This document shows, piece after piece, positions 1-6,062 of a stretch of DNA of 7,350 bases. The notes under the pieces are model-generated. The model saw only the letters and a program-made list of their open reading frames with translations. It did not search any database and was not told where the DNA came from. Position numbers and translations under genes: made by a program. This DNA is from Xanthobacteraceae bacterium. GTDB taxonomy: Bacteria > Pseudomonadota > Alphaproteobacteria > Rhizobiales > Xanthobacteraceae. The stretch covers positions 1 to 7,350 of the forward strand of contig JASHXZ010000682.1 in the NCBI GenBank assembly GCA_030043285.1. The letters are read 5' to 3'. Position 1 is the stretch's first letter. Every line of letters begins with the position of its first letter.

Positions 1-353
1 CGGTCGCACCTATTAACGGATCGGTTAACAGAAAACGTCCGCCGAACAAATGCGGTTCGCTGGTTGCGGTTAACTGGTAGTCTGAAAAGTGGCGTCGACG
101 GGCCGGCGCAATCACGCTACGCGCGCCGACGCCCAAGTGAGGCGTATGTGCCGCGCACGAGGATGCGCGACTTGGGAAAAACAGCAGCGAAGCATGACGC
201 TTCCAAGACGGTTTGGTGATAATCGCGGGGCAAGCGAGCGCCCGCCCCGCACCGATGAAACAGGCTCAGACCGCCGCACCGCTTTATCGAGCGTCTCGGC
301 GAACGTTTCGGCGTCGTCGGTATCGTCCAGATAGGGATTGGCTTGTGCACAGT
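1..353. other. Gene-poor flank left of the tRNA-Lys scar
   Basis: No convincing complete gene is visible on either strand. The frames here are short, lack good ribosome binding sites and do not read like a folded protein, apart from one start-less minus-strand frame listed separately. The 8-mer CGGTTAAC occurs twice in direct orientation at 22-29 and 67-74, and the first copy also forms a small inverted repeat with TTAAC at 13-17. If the tRNA fragment at 354-398 is an attachment scar, this stretch is the terminal segment of the integrated element. That assignment is inference from the orientation of the tRNA piece. Confidence 0.45.
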
Positions 354-360
354 CTTTTAA
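112..360 (-). pseudogene. Start-less open frame running into the tRNA fragment
   Basis: Reading leftward from a TGA at 363-361, which lies inside the tRNA fragment, the frame stays open for about 82 codons to a TGA at 114-112. Its first 30 or so residues, containing NPYLDDTDDAETFAETLDKA, have a protein-like composition and mostly C/G third codon positions. The rest looks like out-of-frame translation. There is no ATG, GTG or TTG start near the upstream end. One reading is the remnant of a gene truncated by recombination at the tRNA junction, followed by decay. Chance openness in GC-rich DNA is an equally serious alternative. I do not recognise the family. Confidence 0.2.
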
Positions 361-398
361 TCAGGAGGTCGATGGTTCGATCCCATCCGGGCTCGCCA
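354..398 (+). other. 3' fragment of tRNA-Lys(UUU), probable att site
   Basis: The segment reads as the 3' part of a tRNA. It has a 7-nt anticodon loop CTTTTAA (354-360, anticodon TTT, Lys), a 3' anticodon-stem strand TCAGG (361-365), a 5-nt variable region (366-370), a T-arm with stem GATGG/CCATC around loop TTCGATC (371-387), a 3' acceptor strand CGGGCTC (388-394), discriminator G395 and encoded CCA (396-398). The expected 5' partners (acceptor GAGCCCG, a D-arm, anticodon strand CCTGA) are absent upstream, and similarity to a tRNA stops at the anticodon loop. A fragment from anticodon loop to CCA is the usual duplicate left by tyrosine recombinases that integrate into tRNA 3' ends. The intact tRNA-Lys would lie to the left, outside the window, in the same orientation. 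It cannot be a functional tRNA as it stands. Confidence 0.8.
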
Positions 399-409
399 GC
401 CGTCACCGG

Positions 410-426
410 CGGCGCGCTTCGCGCCG
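410..426. other. GC-rich hairpin after the tRNA fragment
   Basis: A perfect 7-bp inverted repeat, CGGCGCG (410-416) and CGCGCCG (420-426), encloses the loop CTT, 11 bp after the CCA of the tRNA fragment. It may be the leftover tRNA terminator of the original locus, but no T-run follows on either strand, so its function is uncertain. Confidence 0.25.
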
Positions 427-451
427 GCGACGATAATCGACCGGCCGAAGG

Positions 452-832
452 CTACGCGGCACGGCGCGATTTCCGCGCGCCGGCGCGATCGGATCTGCCA
501 AGGCCGTGCCGATTGATGATCGATCGCGCCAGGCCCGCAGCCTCTTTTGCCTCATTCGTGAACGACGCCACCAGGATGCCGGCTTTGGCAAGATCCTCCA
601 GCGCTCCATCGTTGACGCGCGCAAAGCCGTTGCTGGCAAAGTCCTGCAGCAGCGACAGCGGCTGCATACTCGCGAACGGCCGCAGGTTTCGCTGCATGCG
701 CGGCGGCGACCAAAAGACGTCAACGCGCACTGTGCCGTTTTCGCTGTCCAGCCGGCATACCACGCCGTTGCGGCCAAGGCCGCGCTTGAGCGTCACGAGC
801 CGATGTTCGGTATCGCTGGTCATTGCGGCCAT
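452..832 (-). CDS. Hypothetical protein (126 aa) beside the att scar
   Basis: I do not recognise this protein. The minus frame has strong C/G bias at third codon positions and a globular-looking sequence, with a basic N-terminal third (LVTLKRGLGRNGV), a central stretch around residues 46-75 (MQRNLRPFASMQPLSLLQDF) and a helical stretch at about 76-105 (LEDLAKAGILVASF, then NEAKEAAGLARSII), ending in a basic tail. No signal peptide or membrane segment is seen. An in-frame TGA lies about 30 nt upstream of ATG832, so the start is ATG832 or the second ATG at 823 (MTSDTEH). Neither has a clear Shine-Dalgarno, and the start is uncertain by three residues. It converges on the tRNA fragment and stops 54 bp from its CCA end, so it belongs to the chromosomal side of the junction if the island model is right. 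Confidence 0.65.
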   Translation of the reverse strand: MAAMTSDTEHRLVTLKRGLGRNGVVCRLDSENGTVRVDVFWSPPRMQRNLRPFASMQPLSLLQDFASNGFARVNDGALEDLAKAGILVASFTNEAKEAAGLARSIINRHGLGRSDRAGARKSRRAA

Positions 833-1277
833 GAGATTCGGGTGTTGGCTCTGCCGTATCGATCAGCAATTTCACAGGATAAAAGCGTCGTTGAGAATAC
901 GAAACGCCATATGCCCCCCTCTTGAAATGAGATGGCTGGGTGTTTCCGATAGTCCTTGCCGAAGAGTTCCGATGCCCGCCTGCACAAAATGCTGCAAGGA
1001 GGTGACAACGAACGCGACCCCAATGGGCGCCAAAGAATGGTCCGCGAGCCGGCCGCAAAGGGACTGAGATTGTCGCAGCTTTGGTCGCGCTGCCAATTGG
1101 TCGAGCGCCCGCCGCGGCTGCGCGAGCGCTCGTGAAAGGTTTGCTCCGAAGATCAGACCGCGAGAGTGGGCCTCAAACACTCCCCTTAACCGCCGACCGC
1201 CGCTAACGAAAAAACTATACCACGTTTCTTTACCGCCGCGCGGCAATCCTGAATCGTTGGTTAAGATAGCGGCGCCG
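833..1277. other. 445-bp stretch with no convincing gene
   Basis: Longer open frames here (872-1246 and 720-1058 on the minus strand, part of 213-1067 on the plus strand) do not read like real proteins, and none shows a domain I recognise. The one notable item is a 12-codon minus-strand mini-ORF at 910-872 (MAFRILNDAFIL). It is preceded by the strong SD-like run AAGAGGGGGG and ends 40 nt upstream of ATG832. It could be a leader ORF or a frameshifted former N-terminus of the 452-832 gene. An AT-richer patch at about 1204-1232 might hold a promoter, but I cannot assign boxes with confidence. Confidence 0.5.
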
Positions 1278-1484
1278 CTTCAGCCGTTGCGTTCGCTGGG
1301 CCAGGGTTGCAAGAAAACGGTCGGCGACGTGCGCAGCCGAGCGGGGTACCGTCGTGCTCCGCGAGGTGATAAGGCGTAAAAGCCGCCACGGTCGTAAGCC
1401 TCGGCGAGCCGCAGCCGGTTGGCATAGAGCTCGCCGAATGGGCACGCCGGCCTCGTCGAGGCGATCGAATACGCCAAATTTCAT
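1278..1484 (-). pseudogene. Decayed LLM-class flavin monooxygenase, N-terminal remnant
   Basis: Stitching three minus-strand frames gives a recognisable N-terminus of a luciferase-like (LLM class) flavin-dependent oxidoreductase: MKFGVFDRLDEAGVP, then FGELYANRLRLAEAYDRGGF and YA, then YHLAEHDGTPLG, then SPTVFL, then ATLAQRTQRLK. This matches the family's first beta strand, first helix, the YHLAEHxGTPLG segment and the AxxAQRTxRLR segment. Joining them takes four single-base frameshifts: extra bases near 1439 and 1371, and missing bases near 1335 and 1310. Similarity stops after about 70 residues, whereas family members are roughly 330-400 aa, so the catalytic and FMN-binding remainder is gone. 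Four shifts in 200 bp are too many for sequencing error. The start ATG1484 has no clear SD left. Family assignment is from memory of conserved motifs, not a search. Confidence 0.8.
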
Positions 1485-1507
1485 GACTACCTGGCCTCAG
1501 TGGTAAA

Positions 1508-1528
1508 AGGGGCTGGAGCCAAGCCCCT
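1508..1528 (-). terminator. Possible minus-strand hairpin terminator
   Basis: AGGGGCT (1508-1514) pairs perfectly with AGCCCCT (1522-1528) around a 7-nt loop. Read on the minus strand the stem is followed by a short TTT run, a weak intrinsic terminator shape. No minus-strand gene ends here, and it sits just upstream of the oxidoreductase remnant, so it may be a relic or chance. A second inverted repeat, CGCCGG/CCGGCG, lies next to it at 1529-1547. Confidence 0.25.
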
Positions 1529-1590
1529 CGCCGGGCGCCATCCGGCGCTCAATCGAAAGCCTCAAGCGCCGCTTCACCCGGACACCAGCC

Positions 1591-1773
1591 ATGCCTAATC
1601 CTCACGAGCAAAACCACGGACCGCGTGGACCGCTGATTGCGCTCGGCGTTGTCGTGTTGTTGTTCCTGCTTGGCGTGTTCCTGGCGCATGAGCTTTATCA
1701 AAACGGAAAACTGGAGGACTGCCTGTTATCCGGGCGCACCAACTGCGCGCCCATTCCGTCGCAAACGCACTAA
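1591..1773 (+). CDS. Single-pass membrane microprotein (60 aa)
   Basis: This is a 60-residue protein with a short polar, His-rich N-terminus (MPNPHEQNHGPRG), one hydrophobic helix at about residues 14-33 (PLIALGVVVLLFLLGVFLAH), and a polar tail with two cysteines (C44 and C52) in the segment EDCLLSGRTNCAPI. By the positive-inside rule the topology is not strongly determined: one Arg lies before the helix and Lys/Arg lie after it. The segment could also be an uncleaved signal anchor with a periplasmic Cys pair able to form a disulfide. Codon use fits a real gene. No strong SD precedes ATG1591. I recall similar small 'hypothetical membrane' proteins in Bradyrhizobium-type genomes, but their function is unknown. 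The neighbours give no functional hint. Confidence 0.7.
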   Translation: MPNPHEQNHGPRGPLIALGVVVLLFLLGVFLAHELYQNGKLEDCLLSGRTNCAPIPSQTH

Positions 1774-1881
1774 ACCGCGTCCCGCCAACGGCACGAAAGC
1801 TTCATGCCGGCGTCGTGAGCGCGCCATAACGTGGGCGCAGAACGCGCCATGGGAGGTTGGGCTTGCGAAGGAGCTTCGGCC

Positions 1882-2079
1882 ATGAACGCCGACATCGCGC
1901 GCCAAGCACATCACCTCGGCAGTTTCAGCCGGCCGTACTGCCCGCGTTGCGGCGCGATCCTGCTCATTGCCGAACAATCTGCCTTCAACCTTAATGGCGG
2001 CATCCGCCACGATTGGGCTTGCGACCATTGCGGCGAGGAATTTGCGACGTCGGTCAGGGTGTTGCCGCCGCAAGCGTGA
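1882..2079 (+). CDS. Small zinc-ribbon protein (65 aa)
   Basis: The 65-residue product has two CxxC knuckles, CPRC at residues 20-23 and CDHC at 47-50, separated by about 23 residues. This is the spacing of a minimal zinc ribbon that would bind one Zn2+ through four cysteines. Between them lies a short beta-like stretch (AILLIAEQSAFNL) and then HDWAC. An aromatic residue and acidic pair follow the second knuckle (GEEFATSVRVL). The start at ATG1882 is preferred over the upstream ATG at 1831 because AAGGAG (1868-1873) sits 8 nt before it. No catalytic domain is present, so a role in nucleic-acid or protein binding is possible, but I cannot name one. It is 108 bp downstream of the membrane microprotein and could be cotranscribed. 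Confidence 0.75.
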   Translation: MNADIARQAHHLGSFSRPYCPRCGAILLIAEQSAFNLNGGIRHDWACDHCGEEFATSVRVLPPQA

Positions 2080-2287
2080 TGGACGCCGCCGCGCCGGAGG
2101 CTTTGTGGTCGGTGGGGAGGTATCTGGGTTCGGGCCGCTTGCTGTGCTTAGATGGGCCGTACACAGCCGGCATGAACCATCGTGGCACTCGCCGGTAGTG
2201 GCCGCGGACTTGCGAAGGGCCTGCAATAATGACCCTCGCCCCGGTGTTGATACCGTATTCCAGGGACGTCCACAGGGAGAAAGCCCC

Positions 2288-2761
2288 ATGACTGAATTGT
2301 TCGCTCGCCGATCGATCCTCGGCTATTGCATTGGTGGCGCCGCCAGCGCCGTGGTGCTGGCGTCTGCCTCACGCAGCGAGGCCGCCACTACCACATTCAA
2401 GGCCAGTCTCGACGGCAAAAGCGAAGTGCCGCCGAACACCACGACCGGCACCGCTTCGGTCACCGTAACCTACGATCCGGCGACCAAAAAGATCAGCTGG
2501 GATGGCACCTATTCGGGGCTCACCGGCCCGGTAACGGCCGGCCATATCCACGGCCCCGCGGATCCGGGCAAGAACGCGCCGCCGGTGGTCTGGCTGACCA
2601 AGAAGGGCGACCCCAATCCGACCTTCCCGAGCCCGTTCAAAGGCTCGGCCGAGTTGACCGCCGACCAAGCCAAGGATTTGCTGGCCGGCAAGTACTACGT
2701 CAACCTGCACACCAAGGCGAACCCGGCCGGCGAAGTCCGCGGCCAGCTCGAAAAGTCGTAA
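2288..2761 (+). CDS. Exported CHRD-domain protein
   Basis: This is a 157-aa protein with an N-terminal export signal: ARRSILG at residues 6-12, a hydrophobic core (about 13-28), and a likely cleavage after SEA near residue 32. The Arg pair followed by S-I-L fits a twin-arginine (Tat) signal, though Sec export is possible. The mature part (about 33-155) is one CHRD domain, named after chordin and also found in many bacterial secreted proteins. Typical segments are LDGKSEVPPN (41-50), SGLTGPVTAGHIHGPA (76-91) and YYVNLHTKANPAGEVRGQL (136-154). The His residues of HIHG and NLHT are family-conserved. The biochemical role of bacterial CHRD proteins is not well established. SD AGGGAG (2274-2279) lies 8 nt before ATG2288, and a strong terminator follows, so it appears monocistronic. 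About 200 bp of upstream DNA holds its promoter, with no box clear enough to call. Confidence 0.9.
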   Translation: MTELFARRSILGYCIGGAASAVVLASASRSEAATTTFKASLDGKSEVPPNTTTGTASVTVTYDPATKKISWDGTYSGLTGPVTAGHIHGPADPGKNAPPVVWLTKKGDPNPTFPSPFKGSAELTADQAKDLLAGKYYVNLHTKANPAGEVRGQLEKS

Positions 2762-2811
2762 AAAATCGGCGCGCTGGATCGTTGCGTTCGTACCAGCCGC
2801 GACTTCATCGA

Positions 2812-2850
2812 CCCGCCGCCCTGCCCGCGCAGCCGGCGGGCTTTGTTTTT
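2812..2850 (+). terminator. Intrinsic terminator of the CHRD gene
   Basis: CCCGCCG (2812-2818) pairs with CGGCGGG (2834-2840). An alternative inner pairing of GCCCGC (2823-2828) with GCGGGC (2836-2841) is also possible. Either stem is followed directly by TTTGTTTTT (2842-2850). It lies 50 bp after the CHRD stop and 18 bp before the stop of the convergent lyase gene. The U-tract serves only plus-strand transcripts. Confidence 0.85.
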
Positions 2851-2867
2851 GAGAGTGAGCTTATTTG

Positions 2868-3791
2868 TCAGGCCGCTGCCGCAGCGACGCGCGGCGCCAG
2901 CGCCGTGGTCTTCAGATACGCCGCCAATGCCGCCATGTCGTCGCGCGACAGCGGCGCGTAGGGCGGGTACGGATCGCCGACCGGCACGCCGATCAGATTC
3001 ATCGCCGCCTTCATGGCCGGCGCCAGGCCGTAATGCATCCAGCGGCTTGGAAACAACGCGAATTGCAGCTGCGTTTGCGCGGCACGGGTAAAATCCCCGG
3101 CGACGAAGGCTTCGATCACCGCGCGGGCGATTTCGGCGGCCGGCGGCGGCATGGTCGCGCCCGAGCCGCCGAGTTCGAGGCTCGCCAGCAGCATCTGCAT
3201 GGTGGCGAAATAGCGGGCGTGGCCGGCTCGATCGATCTCGACAATGAGCCGCGACACCCGCGCCAGATCGCGCGAGCTTTCCTTGATGAAATTGACGCGC
3301 GGCAATTTGGCGAGCGCGATCGTGTCGGGGATCGACACGTCGGTGCCCGGACCCGGATTGAGATAAAGCGTCAGCGGCAGGCCGGTCTCACTCGATATCT
3401 TCTCGAAATAGCCGACGAGATCGCGCTGCGTCGGGGCGCCGGCGAACGGCCGCAGCGGCGCCAAAAGCTGCAGCGCGCCGGCGCCGAGCTTTTCGGCCTC
3501 GTGCGCCAGCTCGATCGCGGTGCGAAACGACGGATGGGTGATGCCGACCATGACCGGAACGCGGCCGTCGACGTAATCGATCGTGGAGCGGATCAGCTGC
3601 TTGCGCGCTTCGAACGACAGGTAGGTGTATTCCTGTGTCTCGACTCCGGCGGCGACCACCATGGTGGCGGCGCAGTCGCGCACCACGTAGTCGATCTGCC
3701 GCCGCAACGCCTGCTCGTCCACCTTCAGCTCCGCGGTGAACGGCGTAAGCGGCGCGACGATTAATCCCGGCTGCAGTCCCGGCTGGCGCAT
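2868..3791 (-). CDS. DHDPS-family lyase/aldolase, non-canonical active site
   Basis: This 307-aa protein is a (beta/alpha)8 class I aldolase of the dihydrodipicolinate synthase/N-acetylneuraminate lyase superfamily. The Schiff-base lysine is K170 in VNFIKESS, and the catalytic Tyr is probably Y143 in TLYLNP. DapA-specific features are missing. The GTTGE loop is replaced by GVETQE (49-54), the YYN segment by APLRPFAG (111-118), and the Arg after the Tyr motif by GPGTD (147-151). So it is unlikely to make dihydrodipicolinate for lysine. A retro-aldol or dehydratase reaction on another 2-oxo acid is more likely, with substrate unknown. ATG3791 follows SD GGAGG (complement of 3799-3803) by 7 nt. 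It lies 36 bp downstream of a Bug-type binding protein, which supports a shared uptake and catabolism unit. The C-terminus ends in five alanines. Confidence 0.88.
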   Translation of the reverse strand: MRQPGLQPGLIVAPLTPFTAELKVDEQALRRQIDYVVRDCAATMVVAAGVETQEYTYLSFEARKQLIRSTIDYVDGRVPVMVGITHPSFRTAIELAHEAEKLGAGALQLLAPLRPFAGAPTQRDLVGYFEKISSETGLPLTLYLNPGPGTDVSIPDTIALAKLPRVNFIKESSRDLARVSRLIVEIDRAGHARYFATMQMLLASLELGGSGATMPPPAAEIARAVIEAFVAGDFTRAAQTQLQFALFPSRWMHYGLAPAMKAAMNLIGVPVGDPYPPYAPLSRDDMAALAAYLKTTALAPRVAAAAA

Positions 3792-3827
3792 GAGCGATCC
3801 TCCACGGATCGCATCATGCCGGCTTCG

Positions 3828-4868
3828 TCATTGCTTGGGAATATGCGCGCTGGCGATCACGGCGCCCCATTTGGCGATGTCGGAGCGCATCCGCGCATCG
3901 AGCTCGGCCGGCGTCGACGCTCGCGCGTCGATGCCGAGATCGAGCGCGCGCTTCTTCAGCGCCGGGTCGGCCAGCACCTCGTGCAGCCCGGCGTTCAACG
4001 TGTCGATCACGTTCTGCGGCGTTCCGGCCGGGGCATAAAGCCCATTCCAGGCGACGACCTCGAACCCGGCGACGCCGGCCTCCTGCACGGTCGGCACGTT
4101 CGGCAGCTCAGGCGAACGCTGCGGACCGCTCGTGGCGATGGCGCGGCCCTTGCCGTTGTCGAGCGTCGGCTTGACCGCTGCGTAGAAATCAATGTCGAGC
4201 TGGATGTCGTTGCGCAACAGCGCGATGACCACATCGGGGGATGTACGAAACGGCACGATCACGAACTGCCCGTCGGCCTTGGCCTTGAACAATTCGGCGG
4301 TGAGGTTTTGCGTGCCGCCGACATTGATGGTGCCGACATTGATCGTGCCGGGTTTTGCCTTATCGGCTTTGAGAAAGTCGCCGAGTGTTTGGAACGGCGA
4401 TGATGCATTGACCACGAACACGCACGTGAAATAGCCGATGGTCGAGATCGGCACGAAATCCTTCACCGGGTCGTACGGCAGATGATTGAACAGAGGCACC
4501 GCGGTAGCGGTGCCGTTGGTCAGCAGGATCAGCGTGTAGCCATCCTTGCCCCCCGATATGGTCGCGCGCGCCGCCGTGATGCCGCCGGCGCCCGGATTGT
4601 TCTCGATGACGAAGTTTTGGCCGAGCTTGTCGCCGAGCGCCCGGCACACCAGCCGCGCGGTGACGTCGGCAACGCCGCCCGGCCCGAACGGCAGGATGAC
4701 GCGGACCGGCCGGGTCGGATATTTGGGTTGCGCGCGCAGCGGGCCGGCGCCGACTGCGGTCGCCGCCGCGGCCAGCGCGAGCGTCGCCTCGCGGCGGGTC
4801 AGGTTGGGTTTTGCAAGTTCGTGTTTCTTGTCTTTCATCTGGGGAACCTGATGGGAAGGCACTTTCAT
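3828..4868 (-). CDS. Bug-family tricarboxylate-type solute-binding protein
   Basis: This 346-aa protein is a periplasmic receptor of the Bug/TctC family, which delivers carboxylates or other small organics to TctAB-type tripartite transporters. The N-terminus carries a probable Tat signal (LTRREATLALAAAATAVGAG, about residues 23-42) with cleavage near LRA at 44-46. Family segments follow: YPTRPVRVILPFGPGGVADV (50-69), IENNPGAGG (88-96), DGYTLILLTNGT (109-120), PYDPVKDF (131-138), LPNVPTVQEAG (255-265) and GLYAPAGTP (276-284). No TctA or TctB membrane gene is in the window, which is common for orphan Bug proteins. The start is uncertain. ATG4868 and ATG4838 (MKDKKHE) are both in frame and neither has a good SD. 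GGGGC/GCCCC arms (4870-4889) form a hairpin just before ATG4868. It is 63 bp downstream of tgt and 36 bp upstream of the lyase. Confidence 0.9.
   Translation of the reverse strand: MKVPSHQVPQMKDKKHELAKPNLTRREATLALAAAATAVGAGPLRAQPKYPTRPVRVILPFGPGGVADVTARLVCRALGDKLGQNFVIENNPGAGGITAARATISGGKDGYTLILLTNGTATAVPLFNHLPYDPVKDFVPISTIGYFTCVFVVNASSPFQTLGDFLKADKAKPGTINVGTINVGGTQNLTAELFKAKADGQFVIVPFRTSPDVVIALLRNDIQLDIDFYAAVKPTLDNGKGRAIATSGPQRSPELPNVPTVQEAGVAGFEVVAWNGLYAPAGTPQNVIDTLNAGLHEVLADPALKKRALDLGIDARASTPAELDARMRSDIAKWGAVIASAHIPKQ
4317..4346. repeat. In-frame 15-bp tandem duplication in the Bug gene
   Basis: Two adjacent 15-mers, GCCGACATTGATGGT (4317-4331) and GCCGACATTGATCGT (4332-4346), differ at one base. 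On the coding strand they encode GTINV twice (residues 174-183). This may be a recent in-frame duplication or a natural repeat, since some family members carry similar segments here. Confidence 0.6.
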
Positions 4869-4931
4869 AGGGGCGCAAGGTTCTGCCCCGGCTGTGCAGG
4901 TTTGTCGAGGCGCGCGGCGCTTATGCCGCGG

Positions 4932-6062
4932 TCAGGCCCCCTCGATGTCAGCCTTGACCTGCCAGGCCTGCATTGTCTCCGCCGCATAATCGGCGAAGCA
5001 GCCGGCGGTGATCGCCGCGCGGGCGCCGGCGACGAGGTCCTGGTAATAATAGAGATTGACGATCGACAAGAGCGTGCCGCCCAAAAGCTCACCGCTGCGG
5101 AACAGATGGTGCAGATAGGCGCGAGAAAAGTCGCGCGCGGCGGGGCAGCGGCTTTCCGCGTCAAGCGGTCGCGGGTCGTCGGCGTGTCGCGCGTTCTTGA
5201 TGTTGATCGGACCGAACCGGGTGAAGGCGAGGCCGTGACGGCCGTTGCGGGTCGGCAGCACGCAATCGAACATGTCGACGCCGCGCCCGATCGCCTGGAG
5301 AATATCGGATGGCGTGCCGACGCCCATCAGATAGCGCGGCCGGTCGGCCGGCAGCGCCGCCGCGGTGCGCTCCACCACCTCGAGCATGATCTCCTGCGTC
5401 TCGCCGACGGCGAGTCCGCCGATGGCGTAGCCGTCGAAGCCGATGCCGGTGAGGCCGCGCACGCTCGCTTCACGCAACCGCGCATCGTCGCCGCCCTGCA
5501 CGATGCCGAACAGGGCGCGGCCTGGCGCCGCGTCGGCAAACGTGCGCTTGCACCGCTCGGCCCAGCGCAGCGACAATTGCATCGCCCGCTCGATCTCGCC
5601 GCGTTCAGCCGGCAGCCGCACCAATTCATCGAGCTGCATGGCGATGTCGGAGCCGAGCAGGATCTGCACCTGCGTCGCACGCTCCGGCGTCAGCTCGACA
5701 AGGGCGCCGTCGAGATGCGAGCGGAAGGTCACGCCCTGCTCGGTCACTTTGCGCAGCGCCGCAAGCGACATGACCTGAAAGCCGCCGGAATCGGTGAGGA
5801 TCGAATAAGGCCAACGCATGAAGGCGTGCAGGCCGCCCAGCGCGGCGACGCGTTCGGCGCCGGGGCGCAACATCAGGTGATAGGTGTTGGCGAGAAGAAG
5901 CGCGGTGCCCGCGGCACGCACGTCATCATGATGCACGCCTTTGACCGAGGCTTGGGTGCCGACCGGCATGAACGCGGGCGTGGGCACCATCCCATGCGCA
6001 GTCGTCATTTCGCCGGCGCGCGCGGCGCCGTCGCTGGCGATGAGGCGATAGGAAAAGCTCAT
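4932..6062 (-). CDS. tgt: Queuine tRNA-ribosyltransferase (tRNA-guanine transglycosylase)
   Basis: This enzyme exchanges guanine-34 for preQ1 in GUN-anticodon tRNAs during queuosine synthesis in the cytoplasm. At 376 aa from ATG6062 it matches the usual bacterial length. TIM-barrel residues are present: general acid/base D91 (ILTDSGGFQ), substrate-binding D145 (QLDEL), Q189 (GIVQGG), G215-L217 (IGGLAVGE, the bacterial preQ1-type loop) and nucleophile D266 (VDMFDCVLPTR). The Cys usually found after D145-E146 is Leu147. Most notably, the usual CxCxxC...H zinc site aligns to S304, C306, A309 and V335, so three of four ligands are missing. SRAYLHHL and NLYYYQDL around it are intact. An in-frame ATG at 6098 and further upstream frame exist, but length and family N-termini favour 6062, although no clear SD is present. 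The queA gene is not adjacent. The gene is co-oriented with the downstream Bug protein, 63 bp away. Confidence 0.95.
   Translation of the reverse strand: MSFSYRLIASDGAARAGEMTTAHGMVPTPAFMPVGTQASVKGVHHDDVRAAGTALLLANTYHLMLRPGAERVAALGGLHAFMRWPYSILTDSGGFQVMSLAALRKVTEQGVTFRSHLDGALVELTPERATQVQILLGSDIAMQLDELVRLPAERGEIERAMQLSLRWAERCKRTFADAAPGRALFGIVQGGDDARLREASVRGLTGIGFDGYAIGGLAVGETQEIMLEVVERTAAALPADRPRYLMGVGTPSDILQAIGRGVDMFDCVLPTRNGRHGLAFTRFGPINIKNARHADDPRPLDAESRCPAARDFSRAYLHHLFRSGELLGGTLLSIVNLYYYQDLVAGARAAITAGCFADYAAETMQAWQVKADIEGA

Noticed and set aside
213..1067. 284-codon plus-strand frame across the tRNA fragment
   Set aside because: It reads through the tRNA piece and antisense to the 452-832 gene, and its composition is that of a shadow frame.
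1..2080. CRISPR array, insertion sequence or toxin-antitoxin pair in the accessory region
   Set aside because: No regularly spaced repeats, no transposase motifs with flanking terminal repeats, and no recognisable toxin or antitoxin protein were seen.
2865..3764. 299-codon plus-strand frame antisense to the lyase
   Set aside because: Arg/His/Gln-rich shadow of a clear DHDPS-family gene.
4868..4931. Riboswitch or preQ1 element between tgt and the Bug gene
   Set aside because: Only small GC-rich hairpins are visible. There is no preQ1 aptamer-like pattern, and preQ1 elements normally precede synthesis or transport genes.
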